A stretch of 64,000 nt of DNA from Nocardiopsis alba DSM 43377 (GCF_000341225.1 NZ_ANAC01000001.1:186001-250000), one strand, 5' to 3'. Positions 17,485 to 25,960 are shown, numbered from the stretch's first letter. The notes: generated from the sequence alone by a model not told the origin. Numbers and translations are program-made.

Positions 17485-19170
17485 TCACTTCTCGGCCCGC
17501 GCCGGCCCGCCTCCGCGCAGCGGGACCCCCTTCATGAACGTCACCGCGATCAGACCGCACGCGGCGATCGGGACACCGGCCACGAAGACGCCCTGCATGG
17601 CGTGGTCGAAGGCGTGCACGACGACCTCGCGGATCGGATCGGGCAGCGAGTGCACGAGTTCGGGCGACCCTTGCGCGGACTCGGCGGCCTGTTCCAGGCC
17701 CACGGTGAGTTCGTCGGCGCCGGAGTCGGTACCGGCCGCGACGTCGGCCTCCAGTTCGGCCCTCGCGGCCGTCATCGCGTCGGCGAGCGCGTTGTTGAGG
17801 CGTCCGACCATCACCGCTCCGAAGGCGGCCACGCCCATCGCGCCGCCCAGGTTGCGGAAGAAGGTCACCGAGGCGGTGCCGGAGGCCATGTCCTCGACCG
17901 GCAGGGAACTCTGGGTGGCCAGTAGCAGGATCTGCATGTTGAGCCCGAAGCCGAGGCCGACGAGCATCTGTCCGACGACCACCGTGGTCAGCCCGGGGTC
18001 GTACTGGGCCATGGTCAGCACGGTGAAACCGAGGACGCACAGCACCATGCCCACGACCGGGTAGGCCTTCCAACGGCCGCTGCCGCTGATCGCGAAGCCG
18101 GAGCCGATCGAGGTCACCAGGAAGCAGCCGACCAGGGGCAGGGTCATCAGTCCGGAGACGGTCGGGCTCATGCCGTGCACCATCTGGAGGTACTGCGGCA
18201 TGTAGATGATGAGGCCGAACATCATCATGCCCACGGTCACCGAACCGGCGGAGGCCAGCACGAACGTGCGGTTCCGGAACAGGCGGGTGGGGATGATGGG
18301 CTCGGCGGCGCGGCGCTCGACGAGGATCGCGGCGACGGTCAGCAGCACGGTGCCGATGCCCATCGCGTAGGCGGCGGGGGAGTTCCAGGGGATCTGGGTG
18401 CCGCCCAGACTGAGCAGGACGATCGCCGTGCTGGCGGCGCTGAAGATCAGGGCGGCGCCGAGCCAGTCGACGGGGGCCTTGCGCCGGGGGGTGAAGGGCA
18501 TACGGAACATGAACTGGATGACGGCGAAGGCCACCACGGCGAGCGGCACGGTGATGAGGAAGCACCAGCGCCATCCGAGGGGGCTGTCCACGAGGAAGCC
18601 GCCGACCAGCGGCCCGAGCACGGTGGACACGCCGAAGACCATGCCGATCAGGCCGCTGTAGCGTCCGCGTTCACGGGGGGAGACGACGTCGCCCAGGATG
18701 ATGTTGGGCAGCGTGGCCAGGCCGCCGACGCCCAGGCCCTGGAGGGCTCGGGCGGCGATCAGCCAGTTGATGTTCTGGGCGAAGCCGGCGGCCAGCGAGG
18801 CGACGATGAAGACGCCGAGGGCGATCTGGAAGAGGAGCTTGCGTCCCCAGATGTCGGAGAGCTTGCCCCACACGGGGGTGGAGGCGGTCATGGTCAGGAG
18901 CGCGGCGGTGGCCACCCAGGCCAGCCGGTCCTGTCCGCCGAGCTCGCCCATGATGGTGGGCAGGGCGGTGCCGATGATCGAGTTGGTGAGCATCGACGTG
19001 AGCATGGCCAGGACGAGGCCGGCCATGATCCGTCGTACGACCTTGCGCGAGGGGTAGGAGGTGGTCTCCGGGGTGCTCGGGGGGTTCGTCGTGAGGTCGT
19101 CGACCGCGGGTGTCCGTGTACCGGGTGCGGGTCCCTTCGGTTTCGACTTCCCGCGCAGCGACTGTTCCAT
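17485..19170 (-). CDS. DHA2-type multidrug MFS exporter (EmrB/QacA-like, 14 TM)
   Basis: A 561-residue drug:H+ antiporter with about 14 transmembrane helices. Family motifs include the loop GKLSDIWGRKLLFQIAL (motif A) and FGVSTVLGPLVGGFLVD (motif C of exporters). The N-terminal 50 residues are a charged cytoplasmic segment; a soluble acidic loop lies between the last two helices (about residues 470-520). I place the start at 19170, four bases after GGGGGA; an earlier in-frame start 96 bp upstream would add an unlikely 32 residues and cross the promoter. It is divergent from a TetR-type gene whose palindrome overlaps its -35 box, so it is probably induced by the exported compound. Confidence 0.9.
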   Translation of the reverse strand: MEQSLRGKSKPKGPAPGTRTPAVDDLTTNPPSTPETTSYPSRKVVRRIMAGLVLAMLTSMLTNSIIGTALPTIMGELGGQDRLAWVATAALLTMTASTPVWGKLSDIWGRKLLFQIALGVFIVASLAAGFAQNINWLIAARALQGLGVGGLATLPNIILGDVVSPRERGRYSGLIGMVFGVSTVLGPLVGGFLVDSPLGWRWCFLITVPLAVVAFAVIQFMFRMPFTPRRKAPVDWLGAALIFSAASTAIVLLSLGGTQIPWNSPAAYAMGIGTVLLTVAAILVERRAAEPIIPTRLFRNRTFVLASAGSVTVGMMMFGLIIYMPQYLQMVHGMSPTVSGLMTLPLVGCFLVTSIGSGFAISGSGRWKAYPVVGMVLCVLGFTVLTMAQYDPGLTTVVVGQMLVGLGFGLNMQILLLATQSSLPVEDMASGTASVTFFRNLGGAMGVAAFGAVMVGRLNNALADAMTAARAELEADVAAGTDSGADELTVGLEQAAESAQGSPELVHSLPDPIREVVVHAFDHAMQGVFVAGVPIAACGLIAVTFMKGVPLRGGGPARAEK

Positions 19171-19237
19171 GGGTCCCCCGATTCCGGACGCACGAAAGGC
19201 CCCGCGGCGCAGCGCCGGGGGCGGGCATCCATGCTCC

Positions 19238-19266
19238 GGTATATGTAAACGGTGTTGACCTGTCAA
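19238..19266 (-). promoter_or_regulatory. MFS exporter promoter with overlapping palindrome
   Basis: Minus-strand TTGACA (19261-19266), 17-bp spacer, TATACC (19238-19243): a near-consensus promoter. The inverted repeat TTGAC-CT-GTCAA (19255-19266) covers the -35 box and is the probable operator for the divergent TetR-like regulator. Confidence 0.75.
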
Positions 19267-19361
19267 ATCGGTATCTCTCCGTCTCTACCGGTATGCGTAT
19301 GTGTCGGCGAGGTGCGACCCTGGAATTTCGAAGCGGACAGTGGTTCCCGAAGGGTGTGCAG

Positions 19362-19976
19362 ATGGAGCGTCCGGAAGTGGCCGGGGGCGGCGCGCCCGCG
19401 CCGGGGAGAGGTCGTGAGGCGACCAGAGAGCGCATTCTCACCAGCGCCAAGGAGTTGTTCACCAGTGAGGGGTTCGGTTCGGTCTCCTCGCGGATGATCG
19501 CCTCGCACGCCGGGGTGAACGTGGCGCTGATCAACCGCTACTTCGGTTCCAAGGCCGGCCTGCTCACCGAGATCCTGCGCGAGGACGGCGTCTTCCCCAG
19601 GCTCATCACCGAAGGGCCTCCCGAGCTTCTGACGCGGCGCCTGGCCGAGCACATCGTCAGCCGGTTGTACGGGGAGGGGACACTCCTCCAGCGGGCCCTG
19701 GACCACTCGGCGGGCGACCCCGACCTCCAGTCGGTCTATCAGGGGCGGCTCAAGACCGCGTTCATCGAGCCGCTCGCGGTCTACCTGGACCGGGAGAACT
19801 CCCGGGTGCACGCCTCCCTGATCGCCGCCGTGATGCTGGGGATGGGGCGGGTCCGAAGGATCGAGGGCGGGGACGCGTTGCGCGCCCACGACCGGGAACA
19901 GCTGACCGAGCGCGTTCTGGCGCTGCTGGAACTGTGCCTGGCCGACTTCGGCGCTCCGGACCCGGACGACCCCTGA
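19362..19976 (+). CDS. TetR-family transcriptional regulator
   Basis: A 204-residue repressor. The helix-turn-helix spans about residues 20-66 (ATRERILTSAKELFTSEGFG, MIASHAGVNVALINRYFGSKAGLL). The remaining helical domain, which would bind the inducer, has no named match. It is transcribed away from the MFS exporter gene, the classic arrangement of a local repressor and its exporter. The chosen ATG (19362) lies 9 bases after GAAGGG; GTG codons at 19355-19357 are alternatives. A terminator hairpin follows. Confidence 0.88.
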   Translation: MERPEVAGGGAPAPGRGREATRERILTSAKELFTSEGFGSVSSRMIASHAGVNVALINRYFGSKAGLLTEILREDGVFPRLITEGPPELLTRRLAEHIVSRLYGEGTLLQRALDHSAGDPDLQSVYQGRLKTAFIEPLAVYLDRENSRVHASLIAAVMLGMGRVRRIEGGDALRAHDREQLTERVLALLELCLADFGAPDPDDP

Positions 19977-20022
19977 GTCCGGACCGCCACGGATGATCGG
20001 AGATCGTTCGCACGTGGTCTTG

Positions 20023-20052
20023 CCGGAACGGCAAGGGAGCTTGCCCTTCCGG
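20023..20052 (+). terminator. Terminator after the TetR gene
   Basis: Stem CCGGAA-C-GGCAAG with CTTGCC-C-TTCCGG and loop GGAG; twelve pairs and one mismatch. Confidence 0.65.
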
Positions 20053-20090
20053 AGGTGTCGGGCGAAGGTGGGTGCGGAGGTGGTCGACGG

Positions 20091-20741
20091 ATGACCGACG
20101 AGCACGAATTCGCGCAGGAGACCCTGGGCGCCGACTTCTGGAACGAGCGCTACCGCTCACAGGATCGGATCTGGAGCGGACGTCCCAACCGGCATCTGGT
20201 GGCCGAGGTGGAGGGGCTCGCCCCGGGGCGGGCCCTGGACGTGGGCAGTGGTGAGGGTGCCGACGCGCTGTGGTTGGCGGAACGCGGTTGGGAGGTGACC
20301 GCGATCGACATCTCCACGGTGGCCCTCGAACGCGCGGAGCTCCACGTGGCCGAGCGTTCCCCGGAGGCGGCCGAGCGGATCGTCTGGAAGCAGGCGGACG
20401 TCACCGAGTGGACGCCTCCTCGAGGCGCCTACGACCTGATCGGTGTGCATTTCATGCATCTGGCCCCTGAGCCCCGGAAGCGGTTGTTCTCCCTCCTGGC
20501 GGAGGCGGTCGCCCCGGGCGGGGAACTCTTGGTGGTCGCGCACCATCCGCGTGATCTGGAGACCGGTGTGCCCCGCCCGCCGAGGCCGGAGCTGTTCTAC
20601 GAGGGGGACGCGGTCACCTCGGTGCTCCCCGCCGGAGAGTGGGAGGTCCTGGTCGACGAGGCGCGCGCCGGGAGTCAGACGCTGGACGACACGACCTACA
20701 CCGTGCACGACCTGGTGGTCCGAGCGCGTCGTTCGGGGTAG
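20091..20741 (+). CDS. SAM-dependent class I methyltransferase
   Basis: A 216-residue enzyme. The SAM-binding motif I is ALDVGSGEGADALWLAERG (about residues 46-64), motif II VTAIDIS follows, and the post-motif region includes VAPGGELLVVAHHPRD. It resembles the TehB/thiopurine-type methyltransferases that act on small or toxic compounds; substrate unknown. GGAGGTGG precedes the ATG. Single gene ending in a strong hairpin. Confidence 0.85.
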   Translation: MTDEHEFAQETLGADFWNERYRSQDRIWSGRPNRHLVAEVEGLAPGRALDVGSGEGADALWLAERGWEVTAIDISTVALERAELHVAERSPEAAERIVWKQADVTEWTPPRGAYDLIGVHFMHLAPEPRKRLFSLLAEAVAPGGELLVVAHHPRDLETGVPRPPRPELFYEGDAVTSVLPAGEWEVLVDEARAGSQTLDDTTYTVHDLVVRARRSG

Positions 20742-20751
20742 CCGGGGGATG

Positions 20752-20788
20752 GGCGGCCGCCCCGGGGGAGCCGTCCGGGGCGGCCGCC
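20752..20788 (+). terminator. Terminator after the methyltransferase gene
   Basis: A perfect 14-bp stem (20752-20765 with 20775-20788) with a 9-nt loop, 11 bp after the stop. Confidence 0.85.
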
Positions 20789-20924
20789 GGTACGCGGCCC
20801 GTGGTCGCGGGGCGCGGCCGGGGTCCGGTCGCCCTCGACCACGAGGGATGCCCTGGTTCGAGCGTGGGAGGTTCCCGACCCCCGTCCGGGTGGGGACGAT
20901 GAGGGAGAGACCTATCGACCCGCT

Positions 20925-20955
20925 TATTGGAAACAAAGTTATCGATTGATTTCCC
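20925..20955 (+). promoter_or_regulatory. AT-rich promoter/operator region of the D-aminoacylase gene
   Basis: A short AT-rich stretch in GC-rich DNA about 80-110 bp before the GTG start, containing GGAAAC-AAA-GTTATC (an imperfect inverted repeat) and ATCGATTGAT. Such GAAAC/GTTTC-like sites suit RpiR/MurR-type regulators, which often control D-amino-acid genes; this is a guess. Confidence 0.35.
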
Positions 20956-21033
20956 CGAAGCGTATCCCGAGCCGCGCGACACCTCGGCGGCGGGGTCGCC
21001 ACCGCGGGTGTCGGTGACCCGAACGGAGGAACA

Positions 21034-22632
21034 GTGCAGTCCGAGACCGTACTCACCGGGGGCCGGATCGTCGACGGCACGGGCGGTCCGTCCCGCCTCG
21101 CCGACCTCGTCCTGAGCGCAGGTCGTATCAGCCACGTCCTCCCCTCGGGGACCGCCCGAGGCAGGGGAGAGACCGTCGACGTGACCGGTCTGGTCGTCGC
21201 CCCGGGGTTCATCGACATGCACGCCCACTCCGACCTCGCCGTGCTCGCCGACCCCGCGCACGAGGCCAAGGTCCTCCAGGGGGTCACGCTGGAGGTGCTC
21301 GGTCAGGACGGGCTCGGCTACGCGCCCGTCACCGACGCCACCGTCGACCCGATCCGGGAACGGATCGCCGCCTGGAACGGCACCCCCGACCTCGATCACA
21401 CCTGGCGGAGCGTCGGCGACTACCTGGACCGCGTCGATCGGGGGTCGCCCACCAACGTCGCCTACCTCGTCCCCCAGGGCAACGTGCGTATGGCGGTCGT
21501 GGGCGAGGAGGACCGACCCGCGACCGACGCCGAGATCGACCGGATGCGCGCGATGGTCGCCCAGGGGATGGCGGAGGGCGCGCACGGGATGTCCACCGGG
21601 CTGACCTACACGCCCGGCATGTACGCGAGCGACGACGAGATCGTCGCGCTCCTCGAACCGGTCCGGGCGGCCGGCGGTTACTACTGCCCCCATCACCGCA
21701 ACTACGGGGCCGAGGTCGTCGAGGCCTACCGGGAATGTCTGGAGGTGGCCCGCAGGGCCCATGTGCCTCTGCACCTGGCCCACTGCCACGTCAACTTCCC
21801 CCGGAACCGGGGTCGGGCCTCGGAGGTCCTCGACGCCATCGACGAGGCCACCGTCCGCTACGGACTCGACGTCACCCTCGACACCTACCCCTACCGGGCC
21901 GCGGCCACCTACCTGGCCGCCCCGCTGCCCGGGTGGGCACAGGAGGGCGGCGCCCGGGCCACGCTGGACCGCCTGCGCGACCCCGTGACCCGTGACCGGA
22001 TCCTGGAGGAGATCCAGGGGCGGGGCACCGACGGGAACCACGGTATGCCCATGGACTGGAGGACCCTCGTGGTCACGGGGGTCGCCGACCCGGAGCTCTC
22101 CTGGGCGGTCGGTCACTCCATCGCGGACCTGGCCGAACGGCGAGGAGAGGACCCGGGACGGCTCTACGTCGATCTGCTGGTCGCCGACGGGCTGCGCGGC
22201 GGCTGTCTGCTCCACATCGGCAACGAGGAGAACATCCGCACCATCATGCGGCACAGCGCGCACACCGCGGGCAGTGACGGCATCCTCGTCGGTGAGCGTC
22301 CCCACCCGAGAGGCTGGGGCACCTTCCCCCGCTACCTGGGGTACTACGTGCGCGAACTCGGTCTGCTCACCCTGGAGGAGTGCGTCCGGCACCTGACCTC
22401 CCGGCCCGCCCATCGACTGGGGGCGACCGACCGCGGGGTCGTCCAGCTCGGAGCCCACGCCGATCTCGTCGTCTTCGATCCGGAGACCATCGCGGACCGG
22501 GCCACCTACGAGGAACCCCGGCGACCTCCGGCGGGTATCGAGCACGTGATGATCGGCGGAGAGTTCACCGTCAGGGACGGGCGGCGTACCGACCGACTGC
22601 CCGGACGCTCCCTTCGCGGGGGTCGCCGCTGA
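21034..22632 (+). CDS. N-acyl-D-amino-acid deacylase (D-aminoacylase)
   Basis: A 532-residue zinc amidohydrolase that hydrolyses N-acyl-D-amino acids. The amidohydrolase opening is TVLTGGRIVDGTGG, with the metal-binding GFIDMHAHSDLAVL (residues about 58-71). Further ligand regions are VPLHLAHCHVNFPRN and the late TAGSDGILVGERPHPRGWG containing the catalytic Asp. The D-aminoacylase C-terminal domain (APFD-like GRVVQLGAHADLVVFDPETI) completes the beta sandwich. Start GTG at 21034 has GGAGGA 3 bases upstream. It is transcribed alone; no regulator or transporter of the usual D-amino-acid cluster is nearby. Confidence 0.9.
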   Translation: MQSETVLTGGRIVDGTGGPSRLADLVLSAGRISHVLPSGTARGRGETVDVTGLVVAPGFIDMHAHSDLAVLADPAHEAKVLQGVTLEVLGQDGLGYAPVTDATVDPIRERIAAWNGTPDLDHTWRSVGDYLDRVDRGSPTNVAYLVPQGNVRMAVVGEEDRPATDAEIDRMRAMVAQGMAEGAHGMSTGLTYTPGMYASDDEIVALLEPVRAAGGYYCPHHRNYGAEVVEAYRECLEVARRAHVPLHLAHCHVNFPRNRGRASEVLDAIDEATVRYGLDVTLDTYPYRAAATYLAAPLPGWAQEGGARATLDRLRDPVTRDRILEEIQGRGTDGNHGMPMDWRTLVVTGVADPELSWAVGHSIADLAERRGEDPGRLYVDLLVADGLRGGCLLHIGNEENIRTIMRHSAHTAGSDGILVGERPHPRGWGTFPRYLGYYVRELGLLTLEECVRHLTSRPAHRLGATDRGVVQLGAHADLVVFDPETIADRATYEEPRRPPAGIEHVMIGGEFTVRDGRRTDRLPGRSLRGGRR

Positions 22633-22637
22633 GAGGC

Positions 22638-22655
22638 CCCTTCGACACCGAAGGG
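22638..22655 (+). terminator. Small hairpin after the D-aminoacylase gene
   Basis: CCCTTCG-ACAC-CGAAGGG, a perfect 7-bp stem right after the stop. Confidence 0.5.
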
Positions 22656-22695
22656 ACCCCGGTCCGACCGAGGCCCCTCCGTGACGCGTGCGCGG

Positions 22696-23076
22696 TCAAC
22701 CGATGACGATGGCCCCGGCCAGCACCGGGGTGCCGAAGCGGACGGCACCGTGCCCGGAGGCCAGCGTCCTGCTCCCCTGGCAGCTGGTACCGGCGAAGAG
22801 GGCGAATCGGGACTCCCCCTCGATCTCGACCACGCCGCCCTGCCCGGTCTCCAGCACTCGACAGCCGCCGTTATCGACCGTCTGTCGATGCCCGGACTCG
22901 AAGGTGATGTGCACCGGAGCGGTCTCCTCCTCCTCGCTGGACAGCCCCGAGATGGCGTCGGCGATGGTCGCGGACATGGTGGCGAGGTGCGCAGGGCGGA
23001 TCGGCACGGGAATCCCCTCTTCGTCGGGCTCGAACCGGCCCGGAAGGACATGGCGGAGTGGGTTGCTCCGTGTCAT
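22696..23076 (-). CDS. Small protein with two cysteines, unknown
   Basis: A 126-residue protein with no signal peptide or membrane helix. The first 60 residues are probably helical (PAHLATMSATIADAISGLSS). The second half is beta-rich with two cysteines (NGGCRVLE and AGTSCQGSR) and Gly-rich turns (ETGQGGVVEIEG). I do not recognise the family. No ribosome site is seen before the ATG; TAGCTA three bases upstream could be a -10, so it may be leaderless. It is divergent from the DUF6412-yidC2 pair. Other starts (Met at residue 34) are possible. Confidence 0.6.
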   Translation of the reverse strand: MTRSNPLRHVLPGRFEPDEEGIPVPIRPAHLATMSATIADAISGLSSEEEETAPVHITFESGHRQTVDNGGCRVLETGQGGVVEIEGESRFALFAGTSCQGSRTLASGHGAVRFGTPVLAGAIVIG

Positions 23077-23159
23077 TTAGCTACAGGATCACGTGAACGG
23101 TGCGGAACGTCGGCGGAGTGTCGGCGGATTTCTCCCCGTGACCGGGCTGAACAGGGCTT

Positions 23160-23188
23160 TTGTGAGCTTTATGGTGGACGGATAGGAT
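23160..23188 (+). promoter_or_regulatory. Promoter of the DUF6412-yidC2 operon
   Basis: TTGTGA (23160-23165), 17-bp spacer, TAGGAT (23183-23188), about 45 bp before the first start codon. Confidence 0.65.
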
Positions 23189-23234
23189 CGATCCCCCCGG
23201 CCTGGAAAGGCCATCGACGAGGAGAGGAGGGGAC

Positions 23235-23546
23235 ATGGGCTTCCTGCTGTCCCTTCTGGAGTTCCTCGCGATGGGGATGCTCCCCGTCGAACTGACGGGC
23301 GCCGGCCAGGGCACGGGCGTGCTCCTCCTGGCCGTGGCGGTCGGCGCCGCTCTGACCTGGATGATCCTGCGGGGCACCGCCCCGTGGCCGGTCGGCGACA
23401 GCGCCACCGGTGACGCGCGCGCGATGCGCCGCCGCTCGGAACGGCTGCCGGTCCTGTCCCTGCGCGACCCCGACGCGGCGGGTCGACCACGTCCCCGAGC
23501 GCCCGGAGCGGCCCTTTCGGCCGCTCGCCCGTTCGCGCCCTCCTGA
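23235..23546 (+). CDS. Small membrane protein, DUF6412-like
   Basis: A 103-residue protein with two hydrophobic stretches (about 2-19 and 26-46: GVLLLAVAVGAALTWMILRG) and a basic, Pro-rich tail whose sequence LPVLSLRDPDAAGRPRPRAP is typical of the small proteins encoded before the second YidC of actinobacteria. A strong GGAGGGGA precedes the ATG. Likely partner or regulator of the YidC2 encoded 110 bp downstream; function not established. The family name is from memory. Confidence 0.7.
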   Translation: MGFLLSLLEFLAMGMLPVELTGAGQGTGVLLLAVAVGAALTWMILRGTAPWPVGDSATGDARAMRRRSERLPVLSLRDPDAAGRPRPRAPGAALSAARPFAPS

Positions 23547-23656
23547 CCTTCGAGAGGTCCCTTCCGCCTGTGTCCGCGGGGGACCCCTCTCCCTTCGCGC
23601 GATGACGCCGAGCGGCCCGACGTCCGTTCCCATCACCTGGACGAAGGGTCTTCTCC

Positions 23657-24364
23657 TTGTACACCTTCGGGCCGATCGCGGCCTTCATCGACGTGCTCAG
23701 CACGGTTCTCGCCGTCCTGACCGACCTGCTCACCCCGCTCGCCGGGACCCTCGCCGCCGGGGCGGCGGTGATAGCGCTCACCGTCATCGTGAGAACGCTG
23801 CTCCTGCCCCTGGGCGTGGCCCAGGTGCGGGCGGAGAAACAGCGCGCCCTCCTCGCCCCGAAACTGGCGAAGGTCATGGAGCGGCACAAGGGGAACCCGG
23901 AGCGGTTGCTCGCCGCGCAGCGCGAGGTCTACGCCGAGGCGGGCACCGGCCCGCTCGCCGGCTGCCTGCCCGGTTTGGCCCAGATCCCCATCGTCATCGC
24001 CCTGTACGGACTGTTCATCGGCGCGGTCCCGGGGACGGGAGAACTGCTCTCCCACACCTTCCTCGGGGTGGAACTCGGGGCGACCCTGGCCGGTGGGGCC
24101 TCGGGGAACATCGCGGTCTTCGTCGCGGTCCTGGCCGTGCTGGCCGTCGTGGCCTGGGCCAACCGTCGCTACGTGATGCTGCCGATGGCCGGGGAGACGC
24201 CCGGCGCCGCTCCTCCGATGTTCGGAGCCCTGTCCTACCTCCAGTTCACGACCGTGGTCGTGGCGGCCTTCGTTCCGCTGGCGGCGGGGCTGTACCTGTG
24301 CGCCTCCACCGCCTGGGCCCTGGGAGAGAAACTGGTCCTGCGCCGGGTCGTCCCCGCTCCCTAG
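23657..24364 (+). CDS. YidC/Oxa1-family membrane insertase, second paralogue
   Basis: A 235-residue insertase that helps fold and insert membrane proteins. It has about five transmembrane helices and the conserved cytoplasmic hairpin (RAEKQRALLAPKLAKVMERH, then NPERLLAAQREVY) and the core motif GCLPGLAQIPIVIALYGLF. It is shorter than the main YidC and lies away from rpmH-rnpA, so it is the extra copy. Start TTG at 23657 with GAAGGG upstream; no other suitable codon. It converges on sodC and the two stop codons overlap within the four bases CTAG. Confidence 0.88.
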   Translation: MYTFGPIAAFIDVLSTVLAVLTDLLTPLAGTLAAGAAVIALTVIVRTLLLPLGVAQVRAEKQRALLAPKLAKVMERHKGNPERLLAAQREVYAEAGTGPLAGCLPGLAQIPIVIALYGLFIGAVPGTGELLSHTFLGVELGATLAGGASGNIAVFVAVLAVLAVVAWANRRYVMLPMAGETPGAAPPMFGALSYLQFTTVVVAAFVPLAAGLYLCASTAWALGEKLVLRRVVPAP

Positions 24365-24978
24365 AAGTCGACGGTCACGCAGGCGAGGCGGTCTCCCGCC
24401 GTGCCCGCGTGGCCCTCGTGGGTGGCGGTGTGCTCGTCGTGCAGTACCAGGGCCCGGGCCTCGCCCTCGCGGAACTCCCAGTCGACGGTGGCGGTGACGA
24501 ACGCGTTGCCGCTGTCGTCGGTGGTCATGTCCAGCCAGACCTCGTTCTCGGGGTTGGCGTAGTCGGGGTCGGTGGAGGGCTCGCCCTCCTCGGCCGCGGG
24601 GTCGAGCTCGTTCTGGTAGTGCGGCCCGGAGTCGGCCGGGTCGTCGCCGCACGGCTGTGTGTGCACGTGGGCACCGAAGTCCCGGTTCGCCTCCAGGCCG
24701 GTTCCGGTGAACTGCACGTAGGTGGAGCCGTCCTGGACCCGGACCTGGACGTCGGAGGTGGCCCCTTCGGGCACGGCCGTCTCGTCGTAGGTGAGGGCCC
24801 CGGTGCTCTCACCCGGCGGGAGGAAGATCGATGCGGTCACGCTGGGCTCGGTGGTGGGCTGAGCCGTGGGCGCCTGGGACGCGGAGGATTCGTTGACGGG
24901 GGCGGACTCCTCCTGAGCGCATCCGGAGAGGAGGGCGATGGTCAGGGCCAGGCCGACGGCGGGCGGGGCGGTGCGCAT
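24361..24978 (-). CDS. sodC: Cu/Zn-type superoxide dismutase lipoprotein lacking zinc ligands
   Basis: A 205-residue secreted lipoprotein with lipobox LLSGC (Cys20). The SodC fold starts at about residue 48. Copper-ligand histidines are visible in GAHVHTQPC, in GPHY (the bridging position) and in VLHDEHTATHEGHAG; Cys residues in TQPCGDD and LACVTV would form the usual disulfide, and TAGDRLACV matches the conserved end. The stretch after GPHY, where zinc ligands normally sit, contains no histidine (QNELDPAAEEGEPSTD...), as in copper-only SODs and mycobacterial SodC. It would detoxify superoxide outside the membrane. GGGAG precedes the ATG. An upstream in-frame extension lacks the signal logic and was not used. 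Confidence 0.85.
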   Translation of the reverse strand: MRTAPPAVGLALTIALLSGCAQEESAPVNESSASQAPTAQPTTEPSVTASIFLPPGESTGALTYDETAVPEGATSDVQVRVQDGSTYVQFTGTGLEANRDFGAHVHTQPCGDDPADSGPHYQNELDPAAEEGEPSTDPDYANPENEVWLDMTTDDSGNAFVTATVDWEFREGEARALVLHDEHTATHEGHAGTAGDRLACVTVDF

Positions 24979-25319
24979 GAGGACTCCCGATGTGAGCTCA
25001 GTGGTCGTCCGCAACGTTACCCAAGGTGTTCGAGGTATGACCATGGGTGCGGAACCTTGTTCGTCGGGGAGCGGTGGGCGACCTGGGGGCGCCGACCCGG
25101 GGGAGAGGGCGACGATCGTGCGACAGGTCGGGTCGCCGTCCGGCCCTCCCGACTGTGGGATGGTACCGGTCGGAACCACCGCGGTCACGGTCGGGCCGTC
25201 GGAGCCGTAGGGGATCCCGGAGGATCGTCATCCGACCGGAGCGCGAGGAGGCGCCCGTGGGGTCCCTCCTCCGAGCCGGCAGACTGGGGGCGACCCACGA
25301 CCCCTGCCGAACAGGCGAC
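24979..25319. other. Divergent intergenic region, sodC / yigZ-like gene
   Basis: About 340 bp. No gene seen; open frames here run through in several phases without ribosome sites. Promoters for both flanking genes must lie here but none matches consensus well. Confidence 0.4.
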
Positions 25320-25952
25320 ATGCGAACGATCAGACGCGGCGGCGAACACGAGATCGAGATCAAGAAGTCCCGGTTCATCTGTGCCCTGGCACGGGTGGAC
25401 GGGGAGGAGGCCGCGCGCGCGTTCATCGCCGAACGCCGCAAGGAGCACTGGAACGCCAACCACAACTGCACCGCCTACATTCTCGGTGACGATGGTGCGA
25501 TCCAGCGTTCCAGCGACGACGGGGAGCCCGCCGGGACGGCCGGCGTCCCCATGCTGGAGGTGCTGAGGCACCGCCGGATCACCGACACCGTCGCCGTGGT
25601 GACCCGCTACTTCGGAGGTACCAAGCTCGGCGCGGGCGGACTCATCCGCGCGTACGGGAACTCGGTGTCCGCGGCGGTGGACGAGTTCGGCCTGCTGGAA
25701 CGTCGACGACTCCTGGTCGTGGACGTCTACGCCGACTACGTTCTGGGCGGGCGCCTGGAGAGCGACCTGCGCGACTCCTCGCTCACCGTGCGCGAGGTCG
25801 CCTACGAGGACCGGATCCGGATCGAGGTGGCTCTCCCGGAGAGTGGATTGTCCGATTTCGAGGTCCGGCTGGCCGAGCTGACCGGGGGACGGGCCGAGTT
25901 CGAGGTACGGGGGACCACGACCGTCGAGGTGGAGCCCGAACAGGACTCCTGA
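25320..25952 (+). CDS. YigZ/IMPACT-family protein
   Basis: A 210-residue UPF0029/IMPACT-family protein. The conserved core KKSRFICALARVDGEEAAR, HNCTAYILGDDGAIQRSSDDGEP, GVPMLEVLRHRRITDTVAVV and TRYFGGTKLGAGGLIRAYG is all present (residues about 14-122), followed by the DUF1949 C-terminal domain. The biochemical role in bacteria is unclear; it may bind nucleic acid or ribosome factors. The ATG at 25320 is placed just before the family's usual beginning; no strong ribosome site. Single gene followed by a hairpin. Confidence 0.9.
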   Translation: MRTIRRGGEHEIEIKKSRFICALARVDGEEAARAFIAERRKEHWNANHNCTAYILGDDGAIQRSSDDGEPAGTAGVPMLEVLRHRRITDTVAVVTRYFGGTKLGAGGLIRAYGNSVSAAVDEFGLLERRRLLVVDVYADYVLGGRLESDLRDSSLTVREVAYEDRIRIEVALPESGLSDFEVRLAELTGGRAEFEVRGTTTVEVEPEQDS

Positions 25953-25960
25953 GGGCCGTT

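Noticed and set aside
19110..19361. N-terminal extension of the TetR-family gene
   Set aside because: The in-frame codons run across the divergent promoter and lack a TetR-like pattern; ATG 19362 has a better ribosome site.
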